The position numbers and the translations under genes were made by a program. Shown one piece after another: positions 41,399 through 49,984 of a stretch of 64,000 nucleotides of DNA; position 1 is the first letter of the stretch, and each line of letters begins with the position of its first letter. Origin of the DNA: Pseudomonas trivialis. Lineage in GTDB: Bacteria; Pseudomonadota; Gammaproteobacteria; Pseudomonadales; Pseudomonadaceae. The notes under the pieces were generated by a model, which ran no database searches, was not told where the DNA came from, and was given only the letters and a program-made list of their open reading frames with translations. The stretch lies in the NCBI RefSeq assembly GCF_001439805.1, contig NZ_JYLK01000014.1:118706-182705 (forward strand), read 5' to 3'.

Positions 41399-42984
41399 TG
41401 CGACGTCTCATGCTGATCGTGCTGTGCACCCTGGCGGCCCAGGCCCACGCCGCCGGTTTCGGCTTTACCCGCAGTGACGCGCGCATCGTGGTCGACACCG
41501 GCGCCAACCTGGTTTTCAGCGTGGACACGCGCAACGGCGATCTGGTCTCGATGCGCTATCGCGGCAACGAACTGCAGACCACCGAACCCAAGGCTTCGCA
41601 GATAGCTTCGGGCCTTGGCAGCGCACAGGTGGAGGCACGCACCGTGGGCGATGTGATTGTGATCAGCGCACGGTCGGGTGAGCTGATCCACTACTACCTC
41701 GCCAACAAAGGCCGCGCGGCGATCTACATGGCGACCTACGCGCCGACCCTGCTGCCGGTGGGCGAGCTGCGCTTTGTGGCGCGGCTGAATGTCAGCAAGC
41801 TACCCAAGGCCCAGCGTGGCACCGACTCCAATGTCGGCACGGCCATCGAAGGCAAGGACGTGTTTTTGCTGGCCGATGGGCGCACCAGTTCCAAGTTCTA
41901 CTCGGCGCAACCCATGATCGATGACCCCCTGCACGGCGTCAAAGGCCCGGGGGTGGCGGTGTACATGCTGATGGGCAACCGCGAGCTGAGCGCGGGTGGC
42001 CCGTTCTTCAAGGACATTGCCACGCAGAAAACCCCGGTCACCCACGAGCTGTACAACTACATGTTCTCCAACCACACCCAGACCGAGCGCTTTCGCGGCG
42101 GCCTGCACGGCGTCTACGGCCTGCTGTTCACCGACGGTGACGCGCCCGGCGCAGCGTTGACCGACCTGGGGTTCGTCGACAATCATCTCGGGCTTGCCGG
42201 CTTTGTGGGCAGCGCAGAACGCGGTGCCGTCGCCGGCCAGGTTGGCGGCGTGGCCCATGGACTGCCGGCGGTGGTGGGCCTGAGCAATGCCAACGCCCAA
42301 TACTGGGCGCGGGCCGACGGCAGCGGGCGGTTTCAGTTGACGGGGGTTCGACCGGGGCATTACCGCATGACGCTGTATCAGGGCGAACTTGAGGTGGCGC
42401 AGAGCTGGGTGGATATCAGCGCAGGCGCTACCAGCCAGGCGAGCGTGCAGGCGCATCCGCTGGCGGGCGAGGTGAAATGGCAGATCGGCCTACCCGATGG
42501 CACACCGACCGGGTTTCTCAATGCGCATCTGCTGGCCTCCGCGCACCCCAGTGATGCACGCATGAAGCCATGGGAGCCGGTCACCTACCGCGTCGGCACC
42601 GACAGGCCCGACGCCTTCCCCGCTGCGCAGTGGCGAGACGTCAACAGCCCCACGCGCATCCAGTTCGTGCTGGCCGCCAATGAGCTGCGCGCCTGCCGCC
42701 TGCGCCTGTTCATCTCGTTGGCTCAAGCCGGTGGGCGCCCGACGGTGAGCGTGAATCAGCAGTGGACGGCGCCGGTGCCGCAGGCGTCCAACCAGCCCGA
42801 CAGCCGTGGCATCACCCGCGGGACTTATAGAGGCAACAATACGGTGTTCGAAGTCAGTGTTCCGGCCACGGCACTGCGTGTGGGGGTAAATACCCTGGAG
42901 GTTGGCGTTGCATCGGGCAAAACCGGCCAGGGTTTTCTGAGCCCAGGCGTTGTGTTCGACAGCGTGCAGTGGGTGCAGGAGTGA
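41398..42984 (+). CDS. Rhamnogalacturonan lyase, PL4
   Basis: 528 aa with a signal peptide (AQAHA). The three PL4 domains are visible: an N-terminal beta-sandwich catalytic domain (to about 270), an FnIII-like middle domain (GQVGGVAHGLPAVVGL...GSGRFQLTGVRPGHYRMTLY), and a C-terminal carbohydrate-binding jelly roll (from about 385). It cleaves the rhamnogalacturonan-I backbone of plant pectin, complementing the pectin lyase upstream, with which it shares a TGATG junction. Homologues include Dickeya RhiE and Aspergillus RGL4. Confidence 0.9.
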   Translation: MRRLMLIVLCTLAAQAHAAGFGFTRSDARIVVDTGANLVFSVDTRNGDLVSMRYRGNELQTTEPKASQIASGLGSAQVEARTVGDVIVISARSGELIHYYLANKGRAAIYMATYAPTLLPVGELRFVARLNVSKLPKAQRGTDSNVGTAIEGKDVFLLADGRTSSKFYSAQPMIDDPLHGVKGPGVAVYMLMGNRELSAGGPFFKDIATQKTPVTHELYNYMFSNHTQTERFRGGLHGVYGLLFTDGDAPGAALTDLGFVDNHLGLAGFVGSAERGAVAGQVGGVAHGLPAVVGLSNANAQYWARADGSGRFQLTGVRPGHYRMTLYQGELEVAQSWVDISAGATSQASVQAHPLAGEVKWQIGLPDGTPTGFLNAHLLASAHPSDARMKPWEPVTYRVGTDRPDAFPAAQWRDVNSPTRIQFVLAANELRACRLRLFISLAQAGGRPTVSVNQQWTAPVPQASNQPDSRGITRGTYRGNNTVFEVSVPATALRVGVNTLEVGVASGKTGQGFLSPGVVFDSVQWVQE

Positions 42985-43073
42985 GATTTTGTGAATGCCG
43001 AAACAATTGGATATCTAATTATCATTGACTAACTCGACGCTTTGAAAATCAAAAACAGTCTTTTACAAGAACT

Positions 43074-43100
43074 TAAAGTTCCCAACAACTATGTCGATAT
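43074..43100 (+). promoter_or_regulatory. Sigma-28 (FliA)-type promoter for the chemoreceptor
   Basis: TAAA (43074-43077), exactly 15 bases, then GTCGATAT (43093-43100), six of eight matches to GCCGATAA. It lies 42 bases upstream of the chemoreceptor start. FliA drives many chemoreceptor genes in Pseudomonas, so the fit of motif, spacing and gene is good. Confidence 0.6.
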
Positions 43101-43141
43101 TAATTCCATGAGCGAATGCGCACACACCTGAGGAATTAATA

Positions 43142-44770
43142 ATGCTTTTGCGAAAACTAAATCTCGCACCGCGATCTGCTGTTTGTTTCGGTTTTTTCTG
43201 CCTGATCATTATTGCGATGGGATTGCTCGCCCTCAGGCAGGCCGGACTGCTGAGAACAGCAGAAAAGTATGTCGAAACCAACGTATTGCCCAGCGTCCAA
43301 CTACTGGGCCAGTTGGACCGGGAGTTCGTAACCATTCGAGGCAACAACGCCAGGGTGCGCAACCCCATCGAGCCCCAGGAGCGCCGTACCAAGGCGGTCA
43401 GCGATATCCAGCAATCGCGGCAGTTGATCGATCAATATGCGCAGTCCTTGAAAAACCTTATTGTCACGCCGCGAGGCCAGGAAGCGTTTGCACATTTACG
43501 CGAAGTACAAGCCGACTATTTCAAGACTCAAGACAATTACCTTGCCCTGGTGAGCGCACAACAACTGGAAGGTGCAGTCGCCATATCAAACGGGCCAATG
43601 AAATTAGCGGCGGATAATGTAGAAACTGCATTAAAGGCGCTTATCAGCGTTAACCAGGACAAAGCAAAAAAAGCCGGACAGGATGCCGATGACGTTTATG
43701 CGCAAACACTGATGATCGTCGGCGTGTTCCTGCTCCTGTCGATAACCGCCTCATTACTGCTGGCCTGGCTTTACACCCGCAGTCTCACGGTGCCGATCAA
43801 TCAATCCCTGCTGATGGCCCAACGCATCGCCGCCAATGACTTGAGCCAGCGTATTGAGGTGGAAGGTTCCGATGAAGCGGCGCAACTGTCAAAAGCCATC
43901 GCCACCATGCAGTCCAATCTGCGTGACGCACTGGCGCTGATCGGCGACTCCTCCACGCAACTGGCGGCCACTTCCGAAGAAATGCACGCCGTGACCGAGG
44001 GCGCGTCGCGCACCATCCAGCGGCAGAACCATGAAATCGAAATGGCGGCCACCGCCGTCACCGAAATGACCGCCGCCGTGGAGGAAGTCGCAGGCAATGC
44101 GGCCACCACCTCCGAGCTGACCGCGCAATCCAGCTCGGCTGCCATCGCGGGGCGCAATCAGGTGAACGACACCGTCGCGGCCATCAACCTGATGGTCGCC
44201 AACGTGCAGTCCACCTCCGGTGAAGTGCAAGTGCTGGCGACCATGGCCAATGACATCAGCAAGGTGCTGGACGTGATCCGGGCGATTGCCGAGCAAACCA
44301 ACTTGCTGGCCTTGAACGCCGCCATTGAAGCCGCGCGCGCCGGTGAAGCCGGTCGTGGCTTCGCGGTGGTGGCCGATGAAGTGAGAGCCCTGGCCCATCG
44401 CACGCAGAAATCCACCCAGGAAATCGAGCAGATGGTCAGCTCGATCCAGACGGGCACAGGCAATGCGGTGTCGTCGATGAACCAGACCAGCGTTCAAGCC
44501 AGCCAGACCCTGGAAATGGCCAATGGCGCCGGTAAGGTGCTGGGCGACATCACCGAATCGCTGAGTCAGATCAACGAGCGCAACCTGATGATTGCCACCG
44601 CCGCCGAGGAACAAGCCCAGGTCGCACGGGAAGTGGATCGCAACCTGGTGAGCATCCGCGACTTGTCCAGCGAAGCAGCAGAGGGCTCAAGCCAGACGGC
44701 AATTGCCACGGCCGAGCTGACCAAACTGGCGACCGACCTCAATCAGCTGACCCGACAGTTCAAGCTTTAG
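43142..44770 (+). CDS. Methyl-accepting chemotaxis protein
   Basis: 542 aa. Membrane segments at about 15-35 and 192-213 enclose a four-helix-bundle ligand domain (4HB/TarH type). HAMP follows, then the methylation helices and the invariant hairpin tip EQTNLLALNAAIEAARAGE near residue 381. It senses a periplasmic ligand and signals through CheW/CheA. GAGGA ribosome site. Directly after the pectinolytic genes, so plant-derived sugars are an attractive ligand guess. The C-terminus lacks the NWETF-type pentapeptide. Its end overlaps the convergent permease gene by 11 bases. Confidence 0.94.
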   Translation: MLLRKLNLAPRSAVCFGFFCLIIIAMGLLALRQAGLLRTAEKYVETNVLPSVQLLGQLDREFVTIRGNNARVRNPIEPQERRTKAVSDIQQSRQLIDQYAQSLKNLIVTPRGQEAFAHLREVQADYFKTQDNYLALVSAQQLEGAVAISNGPMKLAADNVETALKALISVNQDKAKKAGQDADDVYAQTLMIVGVFLLLSITASLLLAWLYTRSLTVPINQSLLMAQRIAANDLSQRIEVEGSDEAAQLSKAIATMQSNLRDALALIGDSSTQLAATSEEMHAVTEGASRTIQRQNHEIEMAATAVTEMTAAVEEVAGNAATTSELTAQSSSAAIAGRNQVNDTVAAINLMVANVQSTSGEVQVLATMANDISKVLDVIRAIAEQTNLLALNAAIEAARAGEAGRGFAVVADEVRALAHRTQKSTQEIEQMVSSIQTGTGNAVSSMNQTSVQASQTLEMANGAGKVLGDITESLSQINERNLMIATAAEEQAQVAREVDRNLVSIRDLSSEAAEGSSQTAIATAELTKLATDLNQLTRQFKL

Positions 44771-46082
44771 GTCGGGTCGCCAGCCGGTTGCAGCCGTACA
44801 ACGCCATCCCCAACAGCAGCAGCGCCCCGCCCCGCAACCAGGTGTCGAGGCTCTGCTGGCTGAGCAGCAGCAGGCACGACACAATCGCCAGCACCGGCAC
44901 CCAGGTGGGCACGCGAAAATGGTCGACGTCGAGGGTGTCACGACGCAGTACCAGCACCGCCAGATTCGTGCTCAGAAACACAAAGAGCAGCAACAGCACC
45001 ACCGTCTGCGCCAAGGCCGCCAGGGTGCCGGTCAACGTCAAGGCAATGGCCACCAGGCTGCTGGCGATGATTGCCACCCAGGGCGTACGCCGCTTGGGCA
45101 GCACCCGCGACAGCGGCTCGGGCAACAGGCCCAGGCGGGCCATGCCGTAGGTGAGGCGGCTGGCCATGATCATGGTCAGCAGCGCGCCGTTGGCCACCGC
45201 CACCAAAGCAATGAACGCAAACAGTCTGGGCGGTATGTTCAAGCCTGACGCGCGCACCACTTCCAGCAACGGCGCCGACGTCGCCATCAGCCGGTCCATC
45301 GGCAGCACGGTGGAGGCGGCGACGCCTACCGCCATGTAAACGATGCCCGCCGTGACCAGCGCGCCGAACAGCGCACGCGGGTACACCTTGCGCACGTCTC
45401 GGATTTCCTCGGCGAGGTTGGCCGATGTCTCGAAGCCGACAAACGAATAGAACGCCAGCAACGCCGCGCCAAGCACGGCGAGCATCGGGTTGATGCCGGG
45501 CTTGAACTCGAACGCGCGGCCCAGGTTGGCTTCGCCCGCCTGGAAACACCAGGCGGCCGCGACCACCACCAGCAACAGCCCGGACAGTTCGATGGCCGTC
45601 ATGAGCATGTTCGCGCCCAGGGACTCCTTGATCCCGCGCGCATTGAGCAGCGCAATGACTACCAGAAAGATCAGCGCAGCCAGATGGGGCGAGATATCGA
45701 TGAACGCTGCCAGGTAGTCGCCGGCAAACGCCAGCGAAAGCCCGGCGGCACTGGTCACCGCGGCGGCGAGCATGCTGAAGCCCACCAGAAAGGAAATCAG
45801 CGGCGACTTGAAAGCCTTTTCGGCGAAGACTGACGCGGCGCCCGCGTGCGGGTACTTGGTCACCAGCTCCGCGTAGGAGCCGGCGGTGAGCATGGCGAAG
45901 AACAGCGCCACCAGCAGCGGCACCCAGATCGCCCCGCCCACCTCGCCTGCAATAGTGCCGGCCAGCGCATAGACGCCGGCGCCGAGCACGTCACCCAGAA
46001 TGAACAGAAACAGCATCGGGCCAGTGATGGCCCGGCGCAGGGACGGTTTGGACGATGCGCGATTGCTGGGCGATTGGGTCAT
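44760..46082 (-). CDS. APC-family amino acid permease
   Basis: 440 aa with 12 predicted membrane segments. The APC start GPMLFLFILGDVLGAGVYALAG (unwound helix 1 with GxG) and the helix-6 region YSFVGFETSANLAEE are typical of cationic or broad-range amino-acid transporters. It is monocistronic, convergent with the chemoreceptor gene. Substrate not predictable in detail. Confidence 0.9.
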   Translation of the reverse strand: MTQSPSNRASSKPSLRRAITGPMLFLFILGDVLGAGVYALAGTIAGEVGGAIWVPLLVALFFAMLTAGSYAELVTKYPHAGAASVFAEKAFKSPLISFLVGFSMLAAAVTSAAGLSLAFAGDYLAAFIDISPHLAALIFLVVIALLNARGIKESLGANMLMTAIELSGLLLVVVAAAWCFQAGEANLGRAFEFKPGINPMLAVLGAALLAFYSFVGFETSANLAEEIRDVRKVYPRALFGALVTAGIVYMAVGVAASTVLPMDRLMATSAPLLEVVRASGLNIPPRLFAFIALVAVANGALLTMIMASRLTYGMARLGLLPEPLSRVLPKRRTPWVAIIASSLVAIALTLTGTLAALAQTVVLLLLFVFLSTNLAVLVLRRDTLDVDHFRVPTWVPVLAIVSCLLLLSQQSLDTWLRGGALLLLGMALYGCNRLATRPKA

Positions 46083-46277
46083 GGGCGGCTCTGGCGGCAG
46101 GTTGTGGGGGCATCCTTTGTGGAGGACTGTTGCGCGGTTGAAGTTCCATCAGGATGGCGACGCGGCAGGCAACTGAGGCGCGCTTGTGCAGTTCGTCGCC
46201 TCGCATCGCACAATCATCACACTGCGACTACTGTATGGATGAACAGCTAAAACACACCTCACTTAAGGACAAGTACC

Positions 46278-47054
46278 ATGACCGACGATCTGAAGCAGTC
46301 AGGCTCCACCACCACTTCGCAGGCCACGGTCTCACTGGAACAGGCGAAAACCGGCCGGGTGCTGGATTTCACCTGGGCGCCCAACACCCACACCACGACC
46401 ACCATCCTTTCGGCGGACTGTGTCGACTATCGGGTCGACACCTCCCAGGGCAGCCCGACGGGCAACAGCCACTCCATTGCGCGGCTTACCTATGTGCAGG
46501 GCAATGGCGGCGGCCAGATCGGTACGCTGTACCTCGAAGAATTGCGCACGGGCGTACGCACCCACACCCGGATCGGGTTATTGGTAGGTCGCAAGTGGGT
46601 ATTGGACTCCGACGCAGACACCGCCGGCAGCATCGGCACCTATGTGGTCGAGCAATTTGATGACATGCGCGCCAGCGTCAATTACGTGGGCGCCTTCGCC
46701 CGCGTGTTCGCCGACCCCAGGATGGTGACCTACCACGCCGGTGGCCACGTGCACACCAACACCTCGATCACCGGCAGTCGCCCCCTGACCATGGCCGATT
46801 CAGGCAAATCGATTCTGGTCATCAGCAACACCGACGTCACCCTGACCATAGGTGAGGAAGTGACCGAAGGGTTCAAGGTGACGCTGATCCAGGCCGCCGC
46901 CGGCAAGATCAACCTCGCCGCTGCGGGCGACCATACGCTTTACAGCAACGCCGGCAGCCGCATGAACACGCTCAATCCACTGGACGAGCTGGAAATCAGC
47001 TCCTTTCCCGCAGGCCCGGTGTTTCTGGCCTTTCGGGTCAGGCCTGCTGCTTAA
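46278..47054 (+). CDS. Hypothetical protein with tail-fibre-like C-terminus, 258 aa
   Basis: No signal peptide or membrane segment. The N-terminal 150 residues are beta-rich (LDFTWAPNTHTTTTILSADC, then THTRIGLLVGRKWVLDSD). The C-terminal 90 residues resemble the repetitive beta domains at the ends of phage tail fibres and tailspikes: ADSGKSILVISNTDVTLTIGE, GFKVTLIQAAAGKINLAAAGD. It stands alone with a GGAC-rich leader. Not recognised; a secreted or contact-dependent surface module, or a phage-derived remnant, is possible. Confidence 0.6.
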   Translation: MTDDLKQSGSTTTSQATVSLEQAKTGRVLDFTWAPNTHTTTTILSADCVDYRVDTSQGSPTGNSHSIARLTYVQGNGGGQIGTLYLEELRTGVRTHTRIGLLVGRKWVLDSDADTAGSIGTYVVEQFDDMRASVNYVGAFARVFADPRMVTYHAGGHVHTNTSITGSRPLTMADSGKSILVISNTDVTLTIGEEVTEGFKVTLIQAAAGKINLAAAGDHTLYSNAGSRMNTLNPLDELEISSFPAGPVFLAFRVRPAA

Positions 47055-47094
47055 CGGTCGGGGCGCGCTGGCAAGGAGGGCTTCTTCTTAACCA

Positions 47095-47913
47095 TCACCG
47101 GGTGCAGGCCGCCCCTTGTCTTAAGCCCTCGCTGCCCTCACGGGCATGGATGCCCAGATCGTGACGGCCCGGTGCAAGATGCGGCCTGAGCGTCAGTGCA
47201 GGAATGTCATAGTCCCCGGCATTCTGGCGACGAAACGGCAAAGGCTGATCGATGAACAGGTTATCCAGCCGAGCAGCATAGGCCGCGCAGAGCTGTTCGA
47301 ACCGGGCGGCGTCCATTTTGCCGGTTTTATAGATGGGCAAGGGCGGCACGACGGTGAATCCCGGATAAAAAAGTACCCCGTGCTGGATGGGGAACAGCAG
47401 GTCGTCCAGCGCCCCGTTTACCCCTCGGCCACTGTAATGCGAGGCCCATCCGCCCATGGTGACCACCAGCATTGCACGCTTTCCTGCCATGCTGCCTTCG
47501 CCATAGCGATCACCCCAGTGGCTTTCGCTATGTTCGCCGACGCCATAGGCAAATCCATAGGCGTAGACGCGTTCGACCCACCCCTTGAGGATTGCCGGCA
47601 TTGAGAACCACCACAGTGGGAATTGAAAGATCACGGCGTCTGCCCAGAGCAATTTGGCCTGCTCCTGCGCGATATCTGCAGGCTGGGTGCCGGCAGCAAA
47701 TACACGCTGCGATTCCAGCGCAGGGTTGAACGGATTTTCGTCGTCGTAGCCGGGGGCGTCTTCCTGATCAATGGGCGCCTTCCAATGCATGGCATATAAA
47801 TCCGAGACCTTGACCTCGTGACCTGCTGTTTTCAGGTGAGCGATCGCAAAATCCTTGAGCGAACCATTGAGTGAACGGGGCTCGGGGTGGGCATAGATCA
47901 GCAGTAGCTTCAT
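47095..47913 (-). CDS. NAD(P)H:quinone oxidoreductase-like flavoprotein (flavodoxin-like fold)
   Basis: 272 aa from ATG 47913 (GGAG site 6 bases upstream; an ATG at 47931 has no site). LLLIYAHPEPRSLNGSLKDFA is the FMN phosphate loop of the MdaB/KefF/NQO family, and FQFPLWWFSMPAILKGWVERV the conserved quinone-side helix. It reduces quinones or azo compounds by two electrons in the cytosol. A C-terminal extension of about 50 residues goes beyond the core. The divergent LysR gene is the likely regulator. Confidence 0.9.
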   Translation of the reverse strand: MKLLLIYAHPEPRSLNGSLKDFAIAHLKTAGHEVKVSDLYAMHWKAPIDQEDAPGYDDENPFNPALESQRVFAAGTQPADIAQEQAKLLWADAVIFQFPLWWFSMPAILKGWVERVYAYGFAYGVGEHSESHWGDRYGEGSMAGKRAMLVVTMGGWASHYSGRGVNGALDDLLFPIQHGVLFYPGFTVVPPLPIYKTGKMDAARFEQLCAAYAARLDNLFIDQPLPFRRQNAGDYDIPALTLRPHLAPGRHDLGIHAREGSEGLRQGAACTR

Positions 47914-47964
47914 GGGGGGCTCCGAATTCATGTATTGCTCACGGTAACCACGAATCCGATATCA

Positions 47965-47979
47965 TGAAAATTAATTTCA
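47965..47979. promoter_or_regulatory. Candidate LysR-type operator
   Basis: TGAAA-N5-TTTCA dyad in the 84-base divergent spacer, 19 bases before the LysR start and 52 before the reductase start. Position and symmetry fit an autoregulatory LysR site; the sequence is AT-rich, so chance is not excluded. Confidence 0.4.
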
Positions 47980-47997
47980 GAAACAGTTGGTATTTAC

Positions 47998-48918
47998 ATG
48001 AACAATACCCTGCGCCGGCTGGATCTTAATTTGCTTGTGACGCTGGATGCGCTCCTGTCCGAACAAAACGTCACACGAGCGGCCCGATTGCTCAATCTTG
48101 CTCAACCGACGGTGAGCCTGCAATTGGGACGGCTAAGAGAGGTTCTGGGCGATCCCTTGTTATTGCCCGGCCCCCGTGGGATGTCGCCTACCGAACGCGC
48201 TCGTGAATTGCGCGGGCCACTGCGTGAAGCGCTGGTAGCCCTGGAAAACGCGCTGAGCCCAGTCGCTGCTTTTGACCCCGCAGTGTCCAATCAGACGTGG
48301 AGGATTGCTGCCAGTGACTACGCGACCACTGCTCTGGTCTGGCCATCCCTGGCGCTGCTCAGGCGCCTGGCGCCGAATACCCGCTTGGCGCTATTGAACA
48401 AACATCCCGCCAACCTCGCCAATGATCTTGAAAACGGCCAGCTCGACCTGGCGTTGCACACGCGCGATGAAGCGTCGCCAAAACTGCGTCAGCGCTCGTT
48501 AGTTCACGACCGCTATGTGCTTGCAGGGCGACGCGGTCACCCCTCTTTGGCAACCAGGCTATCGCTCAAAGCGTTCTGCGGGCTTGAACACGCCGTCATG
48601 TCACCCAATGGCGCGGGGTTCGTCGGGAGTACTGACCACGCTTTGGCAGCTAAAGGCCTGGAGCGACGGGTCGTATTGTCGGTGTCCAATTTCAACTCAC
48701 TCGTCTCAGCATTGGCGCACAGCGACCTGGTCGCGGTGGTACCTGAAAGGCTGGTGCGAGATGAGCCAGCCCTTCATGTCCAGGCGCCTCCGCTTGCCAT
48801 CCCGGGTTTTGAAATGCTGATGTTATGGCCTGAACGGCTGCATCGAGATCCTGCCCATAGATGGCTACGCGAGCTCATCGCGTCAACGTTGGAGACAGCC
48901 GCCAACTCAGCCAGCTGA
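47998..48918 (+). CDS. LysR-type regulator (NodD/PcpR-like group)
   Basis: 306 aa. Starts LRRLDLNLLVTLDALLSEQNVTRAARLLNLAQPTVSLQLGRL, the NodD-type LysR helix-turn-helix, followed by a two-lobed effector domain. It diverges from the quinone-reductase gene, its probable target. Codon use looks a little less GC-extreme than in neighbouring genes. Confidence 0.92.
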   Translation: MNNTLRRLDLNLLVTLDALLSEQNVTRAARLLNLAQPTVSLQLGRLREVLGDPLLLPGPRGMSPTERARELRGPLREALVALENALSPVAAFDPAVSNQTWRIAASDYATTALVWPSLALLRRLAPNTRLALLNKHPANLANDLENGQLDLALHTRDEASPKLRQRSLVHDRYVLAGRRGHPSLATRLSLKAFCGLEHAVMSPNGAGFVGSTDHALAAKGLERRVVLSVSNFNSLVSALAHSDLVAVVPERLVRDEPALHVQAPPLAIPGFEMLMLWPERLHRDPAHRWLRELIASTLETAANSAS

Positions 48919-48962
48919 GTCATACCAAAACGAGCGCGCGGCGACGCCGGTGCTGCTTGCGA

Positions 48963-49604
48963 TCAAGGCCTGACCCAGTTCAGATCCACCGCCCCCCGGA
49001 TCCCGTCAACCTGTCCCTTGCTGCTGTGTTGCCACCATTGCCAGCTCTTGCCCTGCTTGCTCCATGTGTCCGGCACAGTGGGCTCGGCGACGTTCCAGTT
49101 GGCGATCCACAGCGGGCATTCACTGAAGTCATATTGGCGCCAGGCCACGCGGTTGTTCCAGATGTTGGGCGAGGCATAAATATGCGGATAGGCCCCCTCC
49201 AGCAGCGAAACCCGAACAAGCGTCACCAACTGGAACAGGGCATCCGCCATCTGATCCGCAGTGGCGCCTTCGTTGCGATTGGTCTCGACATCAATGGCCA
49301 AAATGTCCTGCCCGAGCTTGAAGTCCACCTCGGCGAGGCGCGCCTTGATATTGGCCAGTTGCTCGCACGGCGTGCTACTCAACGCGCGGAAATAGTGGTA
49401 AACCCCGGCCTTCAAGCCGTTCGCCTTCATCCCCTGGAAGTTCTCGACAAATGTGGGATCGGTGTAGTCGCCGCCCTCGGTCATCTTGGCTATCGCATGG
49501 GTGATGCCGGCGCCCGCCACGCACGCCCAGTCGATGTTGCCCTGCCAGCGCGACACGTCGATACCGCGTGCGTTTTCATTCTTGATCGGTTCTTCACAAC
49601 TCAT
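48963..49604 (-). CDS. GH25 muramidase (lysozyme family)
   Basis: 213 aa. Starts with polar residues, then RGIDVSRWQGNIDW (the GH25 first strand with catalytic-site Asp), AGVYHYFRA, DILAIDVETNR (the D-x-E active strand) and WIANWNV. GH25 enzymes cut the glycan of peptidoglycan and occur as phage endolysins, bacteriocins and secreted effectors. There is no signal peptide, and no phage genes adjoin, so delivery by a dedicated system or a stray origin are both open. Lies at the end of the amine-catabolic cluster, after a decayed transporter gene. Confidence 0.85.
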   Translation of the reverse strand: MSCEEPIKNENARGIDVSRWQGNIDWACVAGAGITHAIAKMTEGGDYTDPTFVENFQGMKANGLKAGVYHYFRALSSTPCEQLANIKARLAEVDFKLGQDILAIDVETNRNEGATADQMADALFQLVTLVRVSLLEGAYPHIYASPNIWNNRVAWRQYDFSECPLWIANWNVAEPTVPDTWSKQGKSWQWWQHSSKGQVDGIRGAVDLNWVRP

Positions 49605-49667
49605 CGCTGCGCTCCATGGTGGGTATCTGGTCGTCGCATCTTTTCATCCGCGATCAGCCCAGATGCA

Positions 49668-49971
49668 CTATCGGAGTACCGCTTCCTGGACGGCGCCGAA
49701 TTGACGTTCAGGGTTACGCTCGCAGATGAACACCGGTACGCCAATGCCGCAATGATCGTGCACCAGTGTCTGCCTGTCGGCGTACAGGGTGCCGCGCCTG
49801 GCGTCATCGGTTTCGGCACGGGCCAGCAACAGCAACTGGTCGAATTGCTCGTTCTTCCAGGCGGACTCGTTCCACTGGGCGTTTGCCTTGAAGAACGGTG
49901 AAAACATCACGTCGGCGTCGCGAACGACGGTGATGCCAACATCAATGTGACTGGCGTGCAGCGTGCAACGA
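49668..49971 (-). pseudogene. Decayed peptide ABC-transporter binding protein (SBP_bac_5), C-terminal piece
   Basis: The frame reads HIDVGITVVRDADVMFSPFF, then NESAWKNEQFDQLLLLARAE and QTLVHDHCGIGVPVFI, the C-terminal core of dipeptide/oligopeptide-binding proteins. Against the family, about 25 residues between VVR and the VMFS segment are missing, and everything N-terminal is gone. It begins just after the stop of the FAD oxidoreductase, so a deletion removed the rest. Confidence 0.8.
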
Positions 49972-49984
49972 TCCAGGTCGCGGC

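Noticed and set aside
48861..49901. Plus-strand open frame of 346 codons
   Set aside because: Antisense to the GH25 gene and the decayed binding-protein gene, both recognisable by motifs.
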